Source of the DNA: Acheta domesticus | Lineage: Eukaryota > Arthropoda > Insecta > Orthoptera > Gryllidae | Assembly (NCBI GenBank): GCA_031308135.1 | Contig: JAHLJT010009419.1 | Coordinates: 181,738,856-181,802,855, forward strand | Direction of reading: 5' to 3' | DNA: 64,000 nucleotides | Part shown: positions 36,715-44,374 of the stretch, in pieces | How the letters are laid out: each line of letters opens with the position of its first letter | How positions within the stretch are numbered: the stretch's first letter is position 1 | Translations under genes and position numbers: made by a program | The notes under the pieces: model-generated | What the model saw: only the letters and a program-made list of their open reading frames with translations | Told to the model about the DNA's origin: nothing | The model's database searches: none

Positions 36715-39171
36715 CTCGCCTGTGTAATCAATAAGAGATCAGCATTTGATCCCCACGTAAAATCTGTAAAGTTTTAGATGCAGAATACCTAAATGTAAAT
36801 ACTTAATCATCATTGACCCCCGTGAAAAATTCATCAACCCCCAGGCAGTGTACACCGACCCCGTTGGGAACCCCTGCTCTAGAACATTGTATTTAAACAT
36901 CGATGTTTTGGGATCGATGTTTTTACGATTTCGATATTTTGTTCATGAATAACAAATGATTATAATCACAAATTTGTAAAAATTAAAATATGAAATACGA
37001 TGGTACCACTGTGTTTGTGTTCGAACCAACGAACGCGATTTGCATTACCTTCGAGCAGATTACTATCCGTTGCCTGAGATAATTTTAATGCCCTTGTATT
37101 TTCTTCATTTCTTCACGTACTTCGCACTTGGAGAGCCGTTTTAATTTTGTTTTCAAATAAATGTCCATTGTAAATTAATGTGCATGGTAACTGTAACATT
37201 ATATTTTGTTGCCTACAAATTTAAGTTATGAGGATACTAAAGCAACTTTAAAATATCGATTGGTGTTGGACAACGTATTTTTAATTTTGATGTTTCGATG
37301 TTTTAATTTTGAACATCAATGTTTGGCAATATCGATGTTTCGTTGTCAATCCGTGTCAATCGTGGCATCCCTGTTGGGAACTCCTGCTCTAGAACAGTGT
37401 AATAATATTCTGAGACTCCCCCGTTGGAAATCCCTGCTCTAGAACATTGTAACATTTATTCTGAGACTCCCTCCAGTTGGGAACCCCTGCTCTAGAACAT
37501 TGCAACATTTATTCTGACACACAACACTCACCGAGATGGATACTCGGATTGACATGAAATTTCACCAGCTGATAGAACACCATACAAAATCTATAGAAGC
37601 AAATTTTGAAGTGCTATGGAATATTATAAATATCGTTTTATAGGCACTTTGTATCAGAACCTTTCGTGACCCGCGCGCTAGGAACGTTATGCGGCGTCTA
37701 TCAGCCGGTGTCAGATTTCCAAGCGCGTTCGTTCCATCTGAAACTGCAAAGTAAACACCCGTTTTTGTCACCCCGCCTGCCCTCCAAGTAACTGAGACCT
37801 TGCCGATAGGCCGATAGTGCAGGCGCGGTGTATGAGTAACGTCCGCAGAACCAGCGGCGAGCAGCGTTTCCGACCTTCTACGGTCGGTAAGGCCAAGAAA
37901 GGTCCCAATACTAATTATCGCAAAAACACTACTTGCAATGCTTCATAGCACGTAAAAATTTGTATGTAGGGGTTTTGAAAGGTGCTGAACAAGCTGGTAA
38001 AATCTCAAGTCAATCCGAGTGTCCAGCACGGTGAGTGTTGCGTATGAGACTCCCTCCAGTTGGGAACTCCTGCTCTAGAACATTGTAACATTTATTCCGA
38101 GACTCCCTCCCAGTGGGAACCCTGCTCTAGAACATTGCGACATTTATTCCGAGACTCCCTCCCAGTGGGAACCCTGCTCTAGAACATTGTAACATTTATT
38201 CCGAGACTCCCTCCCAGTGGGAACCCTGCTCTAGAACATTGTAACATTTATTCCGAGACTCCCTCCCAGTGGGAACCCTGCTCTAGAACATTGTAACATT
38301 TATTCCGAGACTCCCTTCCAGTGGGAACCCTGCTCTAGAACATTGCGACATATATTCCGAGACTCCCTCCCAGTGGGAACCCTGCTCTAGAACATAGTAA
38401 CATTTATTCCGAGACTCCCTGCCAGTGGGAACCCTGCTCTAGAACATTATAACATTTATTCCGAGACTCCCTCCCAGTGGGAACCCTGCTCTAGAACATT
38501 GTAACATTTATTCCGAGACTCCCTCCCAGTGGGAACCCTGCTCTAGAACATTGTAACATTTATTCCGAGACTCCCTCCCAGTGGGAACCCTGCTCTAGAA
38601 CATTATAACATTTATTCCGAGACTTCCTCCCAGTGGGAACCCTGCTCTAGAACATTGTAACATTTATTCCGAGACTCCCTCTGCGAGTGTGTACGCGGCG
38701 CGTTGTTTCAGAGAGAACGCGCAGCTGCGCATCGTGGAGCTGTTCCGCAACCAGCTGGCGCACGTGCCGGAGGGGCTGCTGGGCGGGCTGCACCAGCTGC
38801 GCTACCTCTTCCTCTCGGGCAACCGCCTCACGCAGCTGCCCGTGCTGGCGGACTGCTGCGCGGCGCTGCGCGACGCCACCTTCTACGCCAACCGCATCGC
38901 GCACCCCAGCGAGGCCGCCCTGCGCGCGCTGCTGTGGGGCGGGGACGCGGGGGCGGAGAGCCGCGTGGCGCACCTCTACGACAACCCCATCGCCCCGCGC
39001 GCCCTGGTCTGGCTGCTGCGGGAGCCCGAGGTGGAGCTGCGCGCCAGCAGCAACTGCCGCTGCGGCCGCGTGCGGCGCGCGCACGCCCTCGTCAACCTGT
39101 GCGTGGACACCGACTGCGGCCCGCGCTCGCCCGTCGTCGACTGGATCCACGCCGTGCGCCTCGAGTCCTAG
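21345..39171 (+). CDS. Five-exon gene for a secreted leucine-rich repeat protein (gene span; exons listed separately)
   Basis: Joined CDS 21345-21548, 26681-27211, 30038-30396, 31437-31943, 38712-39171 totals 2061 nt, giving 686 residues plus TAG. What is seen: a hydrophobic signal peptide (about residues 12-31), an LRRNT cap with Cys36, Cys38, Cys45 and Cys62, about 21 LRRs of the LxxLxLxxNxLxxLP type (residues 69-620), and an LRRCT-like end with a CxC pair and two later cysteines. No C-terminal hydrophobic segment follows, so a secreted product is inferred. Splice phases are 0, 0, 2, 2 and every junction restores an LRR. Several N-glycosylation sequons (N40, N75, N84, N246, N266, N277) fit an extracellular protein. 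Related families are the secreted or surface LRR proteins of animals (acid-labile-subunit-like, chaoptin-like); the ligand is unknown. GC-rich codon choice contrasts sharply with the introns. Confidence 0.9.
21741..21763. repeat. (TTTA)n microsatellite
   Basis: A run of TTTATTTATTTA directly abuts the dispersed repeat copy that starts at 21763, so it probably represents the 3' tail of that element. Confidence 0.8.
21763..21941 (-). repeat. Dispersed repeat, copy B, in intron 1 of the LRR gene
   Basis: This is the reverse-complement copy of 18158-18331. It ends against the (TTTA)n run, consistent with a retroposed 3' tail. Two small indels distinguish the copies. Confidence 0.7.
24330..24712 (-). 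mobile_element. tRNA-derived SINE, minus, in intron 1
   Basis: GGTTGGTTCATTAGTGATTC at the tail side, then CGGGCACGTCAACTGC, TTTAGTCCCGTAAGTG, GGATGGTGAGATCCGGCGCC, CAAGGAAGAGGAAGGAAAGA and GCCTGGTGTTGATCGG are all reverse-complement SINE landmarks. The head is truncated. Confidence 0.85.
24715..25960. other. AT-rich intron 1 stretch
   Basis: No exon, RNA gene or shared repeat recognised. Confidence 0.5.
25966..26308. mobile_element. MITE with about 38-bp terminal inverted repeats, in intron 1
   Basis: The left end TGGCTCAGAATAAATGTTAC continues to TTCTAGGGCATG. The right end is its reverse complement with few mismatches (CATGCCCTAGAAG...GTAACATTTATTCC). A second inner inverted pair (GACAGGAACA / TGTTCCTGCC) lies inside. 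There is no ORF. Target duplication is not clear. Confidence 0.7.
26681..27211 (+). CDS. LRR gene exon 2: LRRs 1-6 with Gly/acidic insert
   Basis: Acceptor GTGGCAG|GTGAAC and donor CTGCAG|GTGAGA give 177 codons in phase 0 (residues 69-245). Six LRR cores are readable: VNLQRNNLTSL, VVEVVLSQNQLSRLP, GLRALDVSRNRI, ALEELRAQGNLL, ALRVLDASANAL and ALRHLDLSRNDLAPLP. Between the third and fourth there is a non-LRR insert of about 50 residues (roughly 122-173) with two polyglycine runs around an Asp/Glu/Trp-containing stretch. Antisense ORFs of up to 297 residues across this exon are composition artefacts. Confidence 0.9.
27231..27389 (+). repeat. 79-bp tandem duplication beside the exon 2 donor
   Basis: TTTTTGATTGTCGTCCCTGT occurs at 27231 and again 79 bp later, with nearly all downstream bases repeated. 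The second copy runs into a tRNA-like TCGCGGGCTCGAGTACC segment. The array starts about 20 bp after the donor. Confidence 0.8.
27545..27900 (-). mobile_element. tRNA-derived SINE, minus, internally deleted, in intron 2
   Basis: Tail-side GATTAGTGTTTCCGGGCGTG is followed, after a missing middle body, by GACAAGGAACAGAAAGGAAA, CCGGTATTCGCCTGGTGTCG and a reversed head (GGGACTTGAACTCTAGG). A small duplication around CTAGAAGTCTAGCATCCCGC is present. Confidence 0.8.
28470..28862 (-). mobile_element. tRNA-derived SINE, minus, diverged, in intron 2
   Basis: GGCTTGTCAACTGCTGTGCT, GGATCGTGAGATCCAGTGCC, GGAACAAGCTCTTAGTTCCC and GATATTGATCCG are diverged SINE body landmarks. The head is not recognisable. 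Confidence 0.7.
29126..29900. mobile_element. hAT-like non-autonomous DNA transposon, copy 2, with intact target duplication
   Basis: The 775-bp element starts TAGACATCGGATGTTTAGG and ends CCTAAACATCCGATGTCTC. It is flanked by a perfect 8-bp duplication CATATTAC (29118-29125 and 29901-29908), the hallmark of hAT insertions. It lies in intron 2 of the LRR gene, about 140 bp before exon 3, and inverted relative to copy 1. The intact duplication suggests a younger insertion. No transposase coding is visible. Confidence 0.85.
30038..30396 (+). CDS. LRR gene exon 3: LRRs 7-11
   Basis: A pyrimidine-rich tract and TTTTCAG acceptor precede AACCTCACCGAATTG in phase 0. The exon gives 119 codons plus two bases and ends at the donor TTGTG|GTGAGG (phase 2). 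Five canonical repeats are visible, including ELRVLDLSFN, QLRNLSLNAIDL, ELEHLDLRRNQL, GLRVLNLGMNRL and ALEVLDLGGNRI. It is the most regular LRR block in the protein. The split Trp codon joins to exon 4 as ...LPDGLW-WGFPRL.... Confidence 0.92.
30864..30894. repeat. (AT)n microsatellite
   Basis: An uninterrupted alternating AT run of about 30 bp in intron 3. Confidence 0.95.
31172..31325. repeat. Near-perfect hairpin element in intron 3
   Basis: The left arm begins TTTTAATGATGATAATTC and the right arm ends in its reverse complement. The arms are about 64 bp with one or two mismatches around an AT-rich loop of about 20 bp. It lies about 110 bp upstream of exon 4. In RNA it would form a long stem, as MITE-type hairpins do. 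Confidence 0.85.
31437..31943 (+). CDS. LRR gene exon 4: LRRs 12-18
   Basis: Acceptor TTGGCAG and donor TTCAG|GTACGT. One base completes the Trp365 codon, 168 codons follow, and AG is left for the next split codon (phase 2). Seven LRRs are visible, from RLRELSLHENRL to SLTWLHLGANNLSALP. Two repeats carry Cys in the variable segment (HLNLCNSPL, SLRLCDAGL). The frame stays open past the donor into the C-rich minisatellite, so intron retention would add a long low-complexity tail. That read-through is not taken as coding. Confidence 0.92.
31950..32580. repeat. C-rich, G-poor minisatellite (CACGCCCCGA-type)
   Basis: Short units of about 10-11 bp, variants of CACGCCCCGA, CTCGCCCCGA and CACGCTCCGA, are repeated dozens of times and degrade after about 32420. 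Absence of stops leaves several overlapping ORFs of up to 413 residues in all frames, which are artefacts. It starts within 10 bp of the exon 4 donor. The strong C/G strand asymmetry may favour unusual DNA structure. Confidence 0.9.
32630..33365 (+). mobile_element. tRNA-derived SINE, plus orientation, split by a nested palindromic element
   Basis: The head (B-box-like GGGTTCGCATC near 32668) and first body half run to about 32885. The body resumes after 33114 with ACATGTCAAGAGACC...GAGCTCAGCGCTTTTCTTGGCTGG, matching the CCGGGAGACC...GGGAGCTTACAGCTTG part of other copies. It ends near 33365 with the ACGGGACGAATGACCTAACAG segment typical of the SINE 3' end. Confidence 0.7.
32886..33114. mobile_element. 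Palindromic (fold-back) element nested in a SINE, copy 1
   Basis: A 229-bp near-perfect inverted repeat runs from CTTCGG to CCGAAG, with arms of about 105 bp that include TCAATAAAATGGAATATCTC and its complement. The flanks TATACATAAACACA (32872-32885) and TATACGAACACA (33115-33126) look like an imperfect target duplication of about 12-14 bp. A shorter relative lies at 59233-59383. It has no coding capacity. Confidence 0.75.
34990..35041. repeat. (ATT)n microsatellite, imperfect
   Basis: Repeated ATT/ACT/GTT triplets over about 50 bp. The long Leu/Tyr ORFs across it are artefacts. Confidence 0.9.
36675..36708. repeat. (GT)n microsatellite
   Basis: An uninterrupted GT run of about 34 bp followed by CGCGCGC; a potential Z-DNA former. 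Confidence 0.95.
36808..36876. mobile_element. hAT-type terminal fragment
   Basis: A segment of GACCCCCGTGAAAAATTC type ends in CGACCCCGTTGGGAACCCCTG. The reverse complement of that end, CAGGGGTTCCCAACGGGGTC, is typical of hAT termini known across animals. It is followed by CTCTAGAACATTG, which also recurs in the nearby satellite. Superfamily assignment is from family knowledge. Confidence 0.5.
36890..37372. repeat. AT-rich segment with repeated ATCGATGTTT motifs
   Basis: Starts AAACATCGATGTTTTGGG and ends with ATCAATGTTTGGCAATATCG, ATGTTTCG and a CGTGGCATCCCTG end. The inverse of that end, CAGGGATGCCACG, is hAT-like. It separates the hAT-type fragment from the first satellite units, so it may be another non-autonomous element. 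Boundaries are uncertain. Confidence 0.35.
37372..37517 (+). repeat. First, diverged units of the 52-bp satellite
   Basis: About three units of the form GACTCCCTCCAGTTGGGAAC...CTGCTCTAGAACATTG...TTTATTCTGA. They are more variable than the later block and are separated from it by an inserted TIR element (37518-38044). Confidence 0.75.
37518..38044. mobile_element. TIR transposon (non-autonomous) inserted inside the 52-bp satellite
   Basis: The left end CAACACTCACCGAGATGG...ACTCGGATTGACATG and the right end (its inverse, GTCAATCCGAGTGTCC...CGGTGAGTGTTG) form terminal inverted repeats of 50 bp or more. Removing the segment, with one copy of TGA (37515-37517 and 38045-38047), restores an uninterrupted satellite unit. 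This supports insertion with a 3-bp target duplication. No transposase ORF is seen; the superfamily is open. Confidence 0.75.
38048..38690 (+). repeat. 52-bp tandem satellite, about 12 units, ending at exon 5
   Basis: Units start GACTCCCTCCCAGTGGGAAC, continue CCTGCTCTAGAACATTG and end TTTATTCCGA. One 53-bp unit at 38048 is followed by eleven 52-bp units from 38101 to 38672 and a truncated unit at 38673. Differences are single bases (TGTAAC, TGCGAC, TATAAC). The array stops about 30 bp before the exon 5 acceptor. The TGGGAACCCTGCTCTAGAAC part resembles the hAT-type end at 36850-36885. Confidence 0.95.
38712..39171 (+). CDS. LRR gene exon 5: last LRRs, C-terminal cysteine cap and stop
   Basis: The acceptor TTGTTTCAG is followed by A, which completes AG|A (Arg534), then 152 codons and TAG. 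The repeats QLRIVELFRNQL, QLRYLFLSGNRL, a weaker ALRDATFYANRI and a degenerate RVAHLYDNPI lead into NCRCGRVRR...LCVDTDCGP. This resembles an LRRCT cap with CxC and two further cysteines, though the usual NPWxCDC start is not exact. The protein ends in VDWIHAVRLES with no membrane anchor. The acceptor lies only about 30 bp after a 52-bp tandem satellite. Confidence 0.9.
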
Positions 39172-41170
39172 CACGCGGCGCGGGGACCATGGCGAAGGGA
39201 CCGCAGTGGAGTCCGTTTTACATTTGCCCAGTGGTAGAAAGTTGAAGGGCTCAGGAGAGCAAGGGGCTATCCTTCATTGGCAGCGTTCTGAGATAATGAG
39301 GGTTTCACCTCAACTTTCCTTACATAACTCAGTTCATTTTTAAACTTTGAAACACAATACACTGCCAAATAAGTCCATTATCGTTTGAAATGACATATTA
39401 CGTTAAAAGAATTCTATTTCAAGTTTTATATAATTCTAATAACTCAATTTTACAAAAATGTGGGATAGCCCCTTGTTCTACTCAGCCCTTCAATTGAATT
39501 GTTTTGTCCAGTTCAACTGTTCTGAATGCATGTTATTGTGTTCATAATTGGTCCTACAAATTATTTTTTAAGGTTTTTATATAATTTTTGTTAATATACC
39601 ATTACTTTGGTATTTTTTTTACAATTCATGCAGCCCTGAAAAGTGAGCAAACGAAAGTAAATAACTTACAGTACTAAAACATACTATATAGATGATATGC
39701 GGATTCAATTCTTTACGGCAGGTTGAAAGTTAAAGATATGGCCCCATCAAAAAATGAAGGAAATCACACAACTACACAGGATTGGTGTCGTTTTGTGAAA
39801 ACGGAAATTCTAAAGCTTGAGAGGCCTAGATGCTTCGTTTAGAAATTATATGTGACGAAGTCAACCAAACAGTTCGAAAATACGTAACTAAATTCAGTGG
39901 TTAGTGCTTCGTATTACGCAGAGGTTCTGCAAGATAAGGGACTTATTTTGCATTAAATATATGTCACTGCTACCTTAACATATTGTATTATTACATGACT
40001 TTGTAAATTACTATAATATGTAGCAATACCTTCTCAGTAAGAGTATTCCTTCCTTAATTGACTCAGCCTGCTTTGGTAGCATTCTAGATTTTTGTGTAAA
40101 ATAAAAAAAACAACAAACGATTAGTACAATTAATTTAATTAAGTCAAATGATAAAGAATGTCTCTTCAACTTCAAAATAAGATTAAAACACACCCTTCAA
40201 ACCTTTACGCATCTTTTTTTAGATCCATAAACGAAGACAAGAAACATATGATTCTCGATTACTTAGATAAGAATAAACCACAAAGTAGTACCTAAATATT
40301 TTTAGAAATTTATTGTACATTTCACACCACCAAATTTGATTAAAAGCTCTTCCTTTAATTAATTTTGATTTCTCCTTTTTCTAGAAATGCAATGTGTTCT
40401 TTGCTTAACCTTTAGTAGTAGTGTACAGGCTTTGTTCACTTATATAGTTACAAGCTAATATTTTGCACCATGTATCATTCATAAACACTTTGTATCATAG
40501 TTGTATATTAAGTGGAAACATTTTTACAAATAAAGGAAAAAAATTGTTAAAACTTCTACTTCTTATTAAACTCAATTTTATAACATCCATAATATGATTA
40601 AATTTAAGAGATTAATCAGATTGTAGACAAAGTAAATATAAGGTTTTCTTTCGACGAATCTTTCCAGAGAACATAGCTCACAATAAACAAATAAAACACT
40701 TATTAAGTTATTGCAAGCCAATACATAATTTAAATGGGAAAAGATAAAAGAATATACAAGAAATCACGTTTTACGAACAACTAATTTTCTTTATAACCTA
40801 CAATAAATTTTGTAAATATTGTATTCACTGTTTTAATTAAAATATTCATAAATACTGTATGAAAATTAAAGAGCAGAGTGGTGTTCATGGAAATTCTTTT
40901 GTAAATACATGTTGCAGTGAAAGTTCAATCCTGTGCAGCCTGAGATGCATTCTTTTTTTTACCACTAGTTATTTACTAATTGTTTTCAATATTCACATTC
41001 ATTATAAGCGATTTATTTGAATACAGACGTTTTCCTATAGCAGCCTCTGTACCTTCCGTTGTCCATCACTAACGGCAGCCATACTGCTGTCTATGAACCC
41101 CTGAAATACACGGTTTCTGTTCATGAGTAAGTAATGTTTTATGAATTAATTTGCAAAACGATAAAGAATA
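39172..41170. other. 3' flank of the LRR gene, AT-rich
   Basis: The first 900 bp probably include the 3' UTR. No other gene or repeat recognised. Confidence 0.5.
40100..40105 (+). terminator. Candidate polyadenylation signal downstream of the LRR gene
   Basis: AATAAA about 930 bp after the stop codon is the first exact hexamer I found; a variant ATTAAA is at 39952-39957. The intervening DNA is AT-rich with no other gene. Which site is used cannot be decided from sequence. Confidence 0.3.
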
Positions 41171-41219
41171 TCTTCACGACCCGAAATATTCATTATCTTT
41201 CATATCTAAAACATAATGA

Positions 41220-41600
41220 ACAAATAAACGAACGGGTATATAAGCAATATTTCGAAGGATTGTTGCCCTTAGAGCTACCCTCAATTTTCCCCTAGGTCTC
41301 CAAGATTGAATTCTAGCATTGCATCTGCCGAAAGGCAATGTGCCTCGCGTGCGCTGCAGGCTGTGTTCCATTGCGGCGGCGTAATTCTTATTATTCATAG
41401 CTAAATCGCGTTGAAAAAATAAACAAATGGGTACAAAATAAATACTCGTATCTCGAAGAATTGTTGCCCATATAGCTACCCTTAATTTTTCTCTGTCTCG
41501 GAGATTGAATCCTGGCATTTCATCCGTTGAAAGGTGATGTGAGTCGCGTGCCCTGCGGGATGTGTTTCATTGCGGCGGAATAATAACAATTATTATTAGA
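41220..41600 (-). repeat. Dispersed repeat family Z, two tandem copies
   Basis: Two units about 195 bp apart share TTGTTGCCC, AGCTACCCTCAATTTT, GAGATTGAAT, CTGTGTTCCATTGCGGCGG (GGATGTGTTTCATTGCGGCGG) and CGCGTGC. A third copy is at 42850-43025. On the minus strand it reads in part like MEHxxQGTRGTLxF, so a retroelement 3' region is possible. It lies just 3' of a minus-strand LINE remnant. Confidence 0.65.
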
Positions 41601-41758
41601 GATATGAATAATAGTTATATTATAATTCATATCCATATTTAAAAATATCTTATTTAGATATGAATAATAATAATAATAATTAGCTACTAAGGAGCTCTTA
41701 CTCTCTACTACTATACTCATAGCTACCTAAGGAGCAGATCTAGGGACTGTCGGTGTCT

Positions 41759-42535
41759 CTACAATACTTTGCGCAAAATGTGGGCTGTTCCAAATAAAGC
41801 GATTTCTTGCACTTCCCAGTCTTTTGAATTACCTGGGAGTTTAGACAAGTTCTTACACAAATTTTGCGGAACAAATCTCAGAGCTCCGATAACTATCGGG
41901 GCGACCTGTGCTTTTACACCCCACATTCGGCTGATCTCGATTTCCAAACTCTTGTATTTAAGACGTTTCTCTGCCTCCTTAGTAACGACGTTTTGATCGC
42001 AAGGTACAGCAACATCGATAAGTAAACACGATTTGTTCTCCAAATCCCGGATGACTATATTCGTTTTGTTTGCCGCTATCGTGCGATCAGTTTGAATTTG
42101 TTGGCGTACAATATCGTACACAATCCAACAGACGTCACCGGTTTCGGTGAGTGTTCGTACCACTTGGGGCATGTGTTCGGAACTTCGAGGGCGGTACAGA
42201 TCTGCCAGTGGAGGTAGCTACACATCCTGTCGTGTCTTTTCAAGTATTCGGTCTTTGCTAGGATTGGACAAGCTGAGACAATATGATCAATGGTTTCTAC
42301 GTGTTCTTGACAAATGCGGCATTTATCATCTTGGGAAATTTTGAGAACCGCTTTATCATAATGTCGTGTTCTCAAGGCCTGATCTTAGGCAGCTATTACA
42401 AGTGCTTCCGATTCTGGCTTCATTCTTCCCCTTTTAAGCCACAAAAATGATTGATCCTTATTGATCTGCACCTCGTCCATTCGTTTCAAATATTTTCGGT
42501 GAAGTGGTTTCTCTCTCCACGATTTCTTTAACACT
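41759..42535 (-). pseudogene. Decayed non-LTR retrotransposon, C-terminal end of the reverse-transcriptase polyprotein
   Basis: Read on the minus strand, WREKPLHRKYLKRMDEVQI, SFLWLKRGRMKPESEALVIAA, an in-frame TAA (plus-strand TTA at 42385-42387), then DQALRTRHYDK. Next comes a zinc knuckle KCRICQEHVETIDHIVSACP (C-x2-C-x8-H-x4-C). After a frameshift the endonuclease-like part continues (TNIVIRDLENKSCLLIDVAV, YKSLEIEISRMWGVKAQVAP). This arrangement is known from LINEs with a C-terminal restriction-like endonuclease (R4/Dong type). The usual P-D active motif is altered to T-N. It is 5'-truncated and inactive. Confidence 0.8.
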
Positions 42536-42849
42536 TTTACATTAACATTAACTTTCTTTAACAATTGGCTTTATTAACAGTAAATATAATAGAAAATATT
42601 GGGTAAAAAGGTGTCCAGTTGAAGCATGACGCTTGCCACGCCATCTTCACCCCACTTCTAGACATAAGAACTTCTAAGATATCCATTATATTCTATGTAC
42701 AGAGGGCCATGGAAGTGGGGAGAAAGCGAAAAAAAGGCTTTATTAAGAGGATTCCTAACATCCTCTAACCCAAAGCAGGATAATTCTGCAGCACTGAAAG
42801 TGCAAAGAGTAAATAATAATTTTAAAAAATTATTATTATTCACATCTAA

Positions 42850-43035
42850 AACGTAATGAAAAAATAAACTAGTGGGTACGAAAGTAACATTTCGAAGGCT
42901 TTGATGCCCAATGAGCGACCCTTAATTTTCCTCTTTCTCGAAGATTGAACCCTGGCATTGCGTCCGTCAAAACGCAATGTGCCTCGCGTGCCCTGCGGGG
43001 TGTGTTCCATCGCGTCGGAATAATTTTTGCGCAGT
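42850..43035 (-). repeat. Dispersed repeat family Z, third copy
   Basis: Matches 41220-41600 through GATGCCCAATGAGCGACCC, GAAGATTGAACCCTGGC and GTGTGTTCCATCGCGTCGG. A GC-rich stretch at 43030-43130 follows that I cannot identify. Confidence 0.65.
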
Positions 43036-43169
43036 GGCACGGCCTTTTTGCGCCCGTCCCGTCGGCGCGCGCAGGAACGCAGCTCCGGCTGCGCGGCGCA
43101 GCCCTCCCCTCTGCACAGGCCGTCGGTTGCGATGCTTGTTTGTTTTTGCAAGTACACCTGGCGCTCTCC

Positions 43170-43860
43170 AAGAAAAGAAGATTATGTTTAATGGTACCTT
43201 GCGTAGCGTGGGAACGTTTATTTACTCGTCCGTGTGAATCGTCACACTATACTGCAAATTCGGTGTGTACCTACTACTTACACTGCTAGTTATCTCCTTC
43301 GGTTAAATAAAAAGTGAAAACATCGGAACGTGGTCAGCAGGAATGAAATAAAGTTAATAGTTGCATCTCCCGTAACTTGTGACCTGATGGGCTGGGGGAG
43401 TGACGACTCAGTGATGTAATTCCGTTTCTCTCGTCAAGCATTTTCCACTTTAAAAGAGCATTATTTACGTATTTAATATTTTTAAGTCACATTCCTAAAA
43501 GAAATTGCAAAACTAGCACTTCCATTCAGTACAATTGCTCACAGAAATCTGTTGTATTACATTATGCTATACGAAACTAAACCAACATTTTTAGTTTCAT
43601 TTTATGTCATTCGCTTTAATTACTTTGCTATGTTTTTCACGAAGGAAAACATTTACAAAAATATATGGCAGAACATTTATAAGGGATATCTTTGTGTACT
43701 CGAAATTTCAAGCACAAAACCGATTTATATTTCATGTATTGGGAATTCTTGAGGTTATTGATATATCAACTTTATTCTTTATTGTGACACCAAAGTCAAA
43801 TCAGTTTGGTCACACCAGGCCTGTGTGAATGATTTTATAAATGAGATGATGTGGTAGTAA
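43170..43860. other. AT-rich intergenic DNA
   Basis: Nothing recognised. Confidence 0.5.
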
Positions 43861-43867
43861 TGGTTTG

Positions 43868-44215
43868 GATTTTGTTTGATTGATTCGTGTTTCCGGCACG
43901 ACAACTACTTAGGTAATTAGTCCCGTAAGTGTAGAGCGTGTTTTCCTCGGGAGGTGGCGATGATCTTTTTCCCCTGGATGGCGAGATCTGGTGCCGACCC
44001 ACCGTCAACTAACGGGGTTTCCCCCCAACCAGGTATCTCCCACCAGCGGGGCACCGCCCCGGCCGGGACAAGTTGTAAGCTCCCGACCGGTCTCCCGGCA
44101 TGTGTGGTAGGGTAGTGCATGTTAGTGTAAGTGTGTGTGTGTAAGAGGAGAGAATAGGACAAAGAAGGGGAAGGAAAGATCGCGCGAGGTCCGTGCCCGA
44201 AAATATCAATAAATT
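43868..44215 (-). mobile_element. tRNA-derived SINE, minus, head missing
   Basis: TTGATTGATTCGTGTTTCCG tail, ATTAGTCCCGTAAGTGTAGA, GGCACCGCCCCGGCCGGGAC, GGAAGGAAAGATCGCGCGAG. It stops in the CCGTGCCC segment and is followed by a short AATC-like run. Confidence 0.85.
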
Positions 44216-44374
44216 AATCAATAACTATCATCTGGAGGGAGGGGAGGTTGGATGATTCTCCGTTCCCATTTTGTTAATACCACTAGAAATACTACAACAT
44301 ACTAAGAGTAAGCGAATGACGTTTTCACGGTTTCCAAAGATACAAACTGAGCTCTAGCGCGATCGGATGTGATA

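Larger units (their letters stand above)
33400..36800. other. AT-rich intron 4 stretch with microsatellites
   Basis: No exon is visible. It contains a small GC-rich patch at about 34570-34650, a TTA/ATT run at 34840-34860, a longer one at 34990-35041, and a (GT)n tract at 36675-36708 ending in CGCGCGC. The rest is unremarkable. Confidence 0.6.
31944..38711 (+). other. Intron 4 of the LRR gene
   Basis: The longest intron (6768 bp), GTACGT to TTTCAG. In order it holds a C-rich minisatellite, a SINE interrupted by a palindromic element, about 3 kb of AT-rich DNA with ATT and GT microsatellites, hAT-type ends, a TIR element and the 52-bp satellite. Confidence 0.8.

Noticed and set aside
36454..36777. 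ORFs with Cys-Val or Thr-His runs
   Set aside because: Produced by the (GT)n microsatellite.
38048..38690. CRISPR-like array
   Set aside because: Units are head-to-tail without unique spacers and the window is eukaryotic; it is a satellite.
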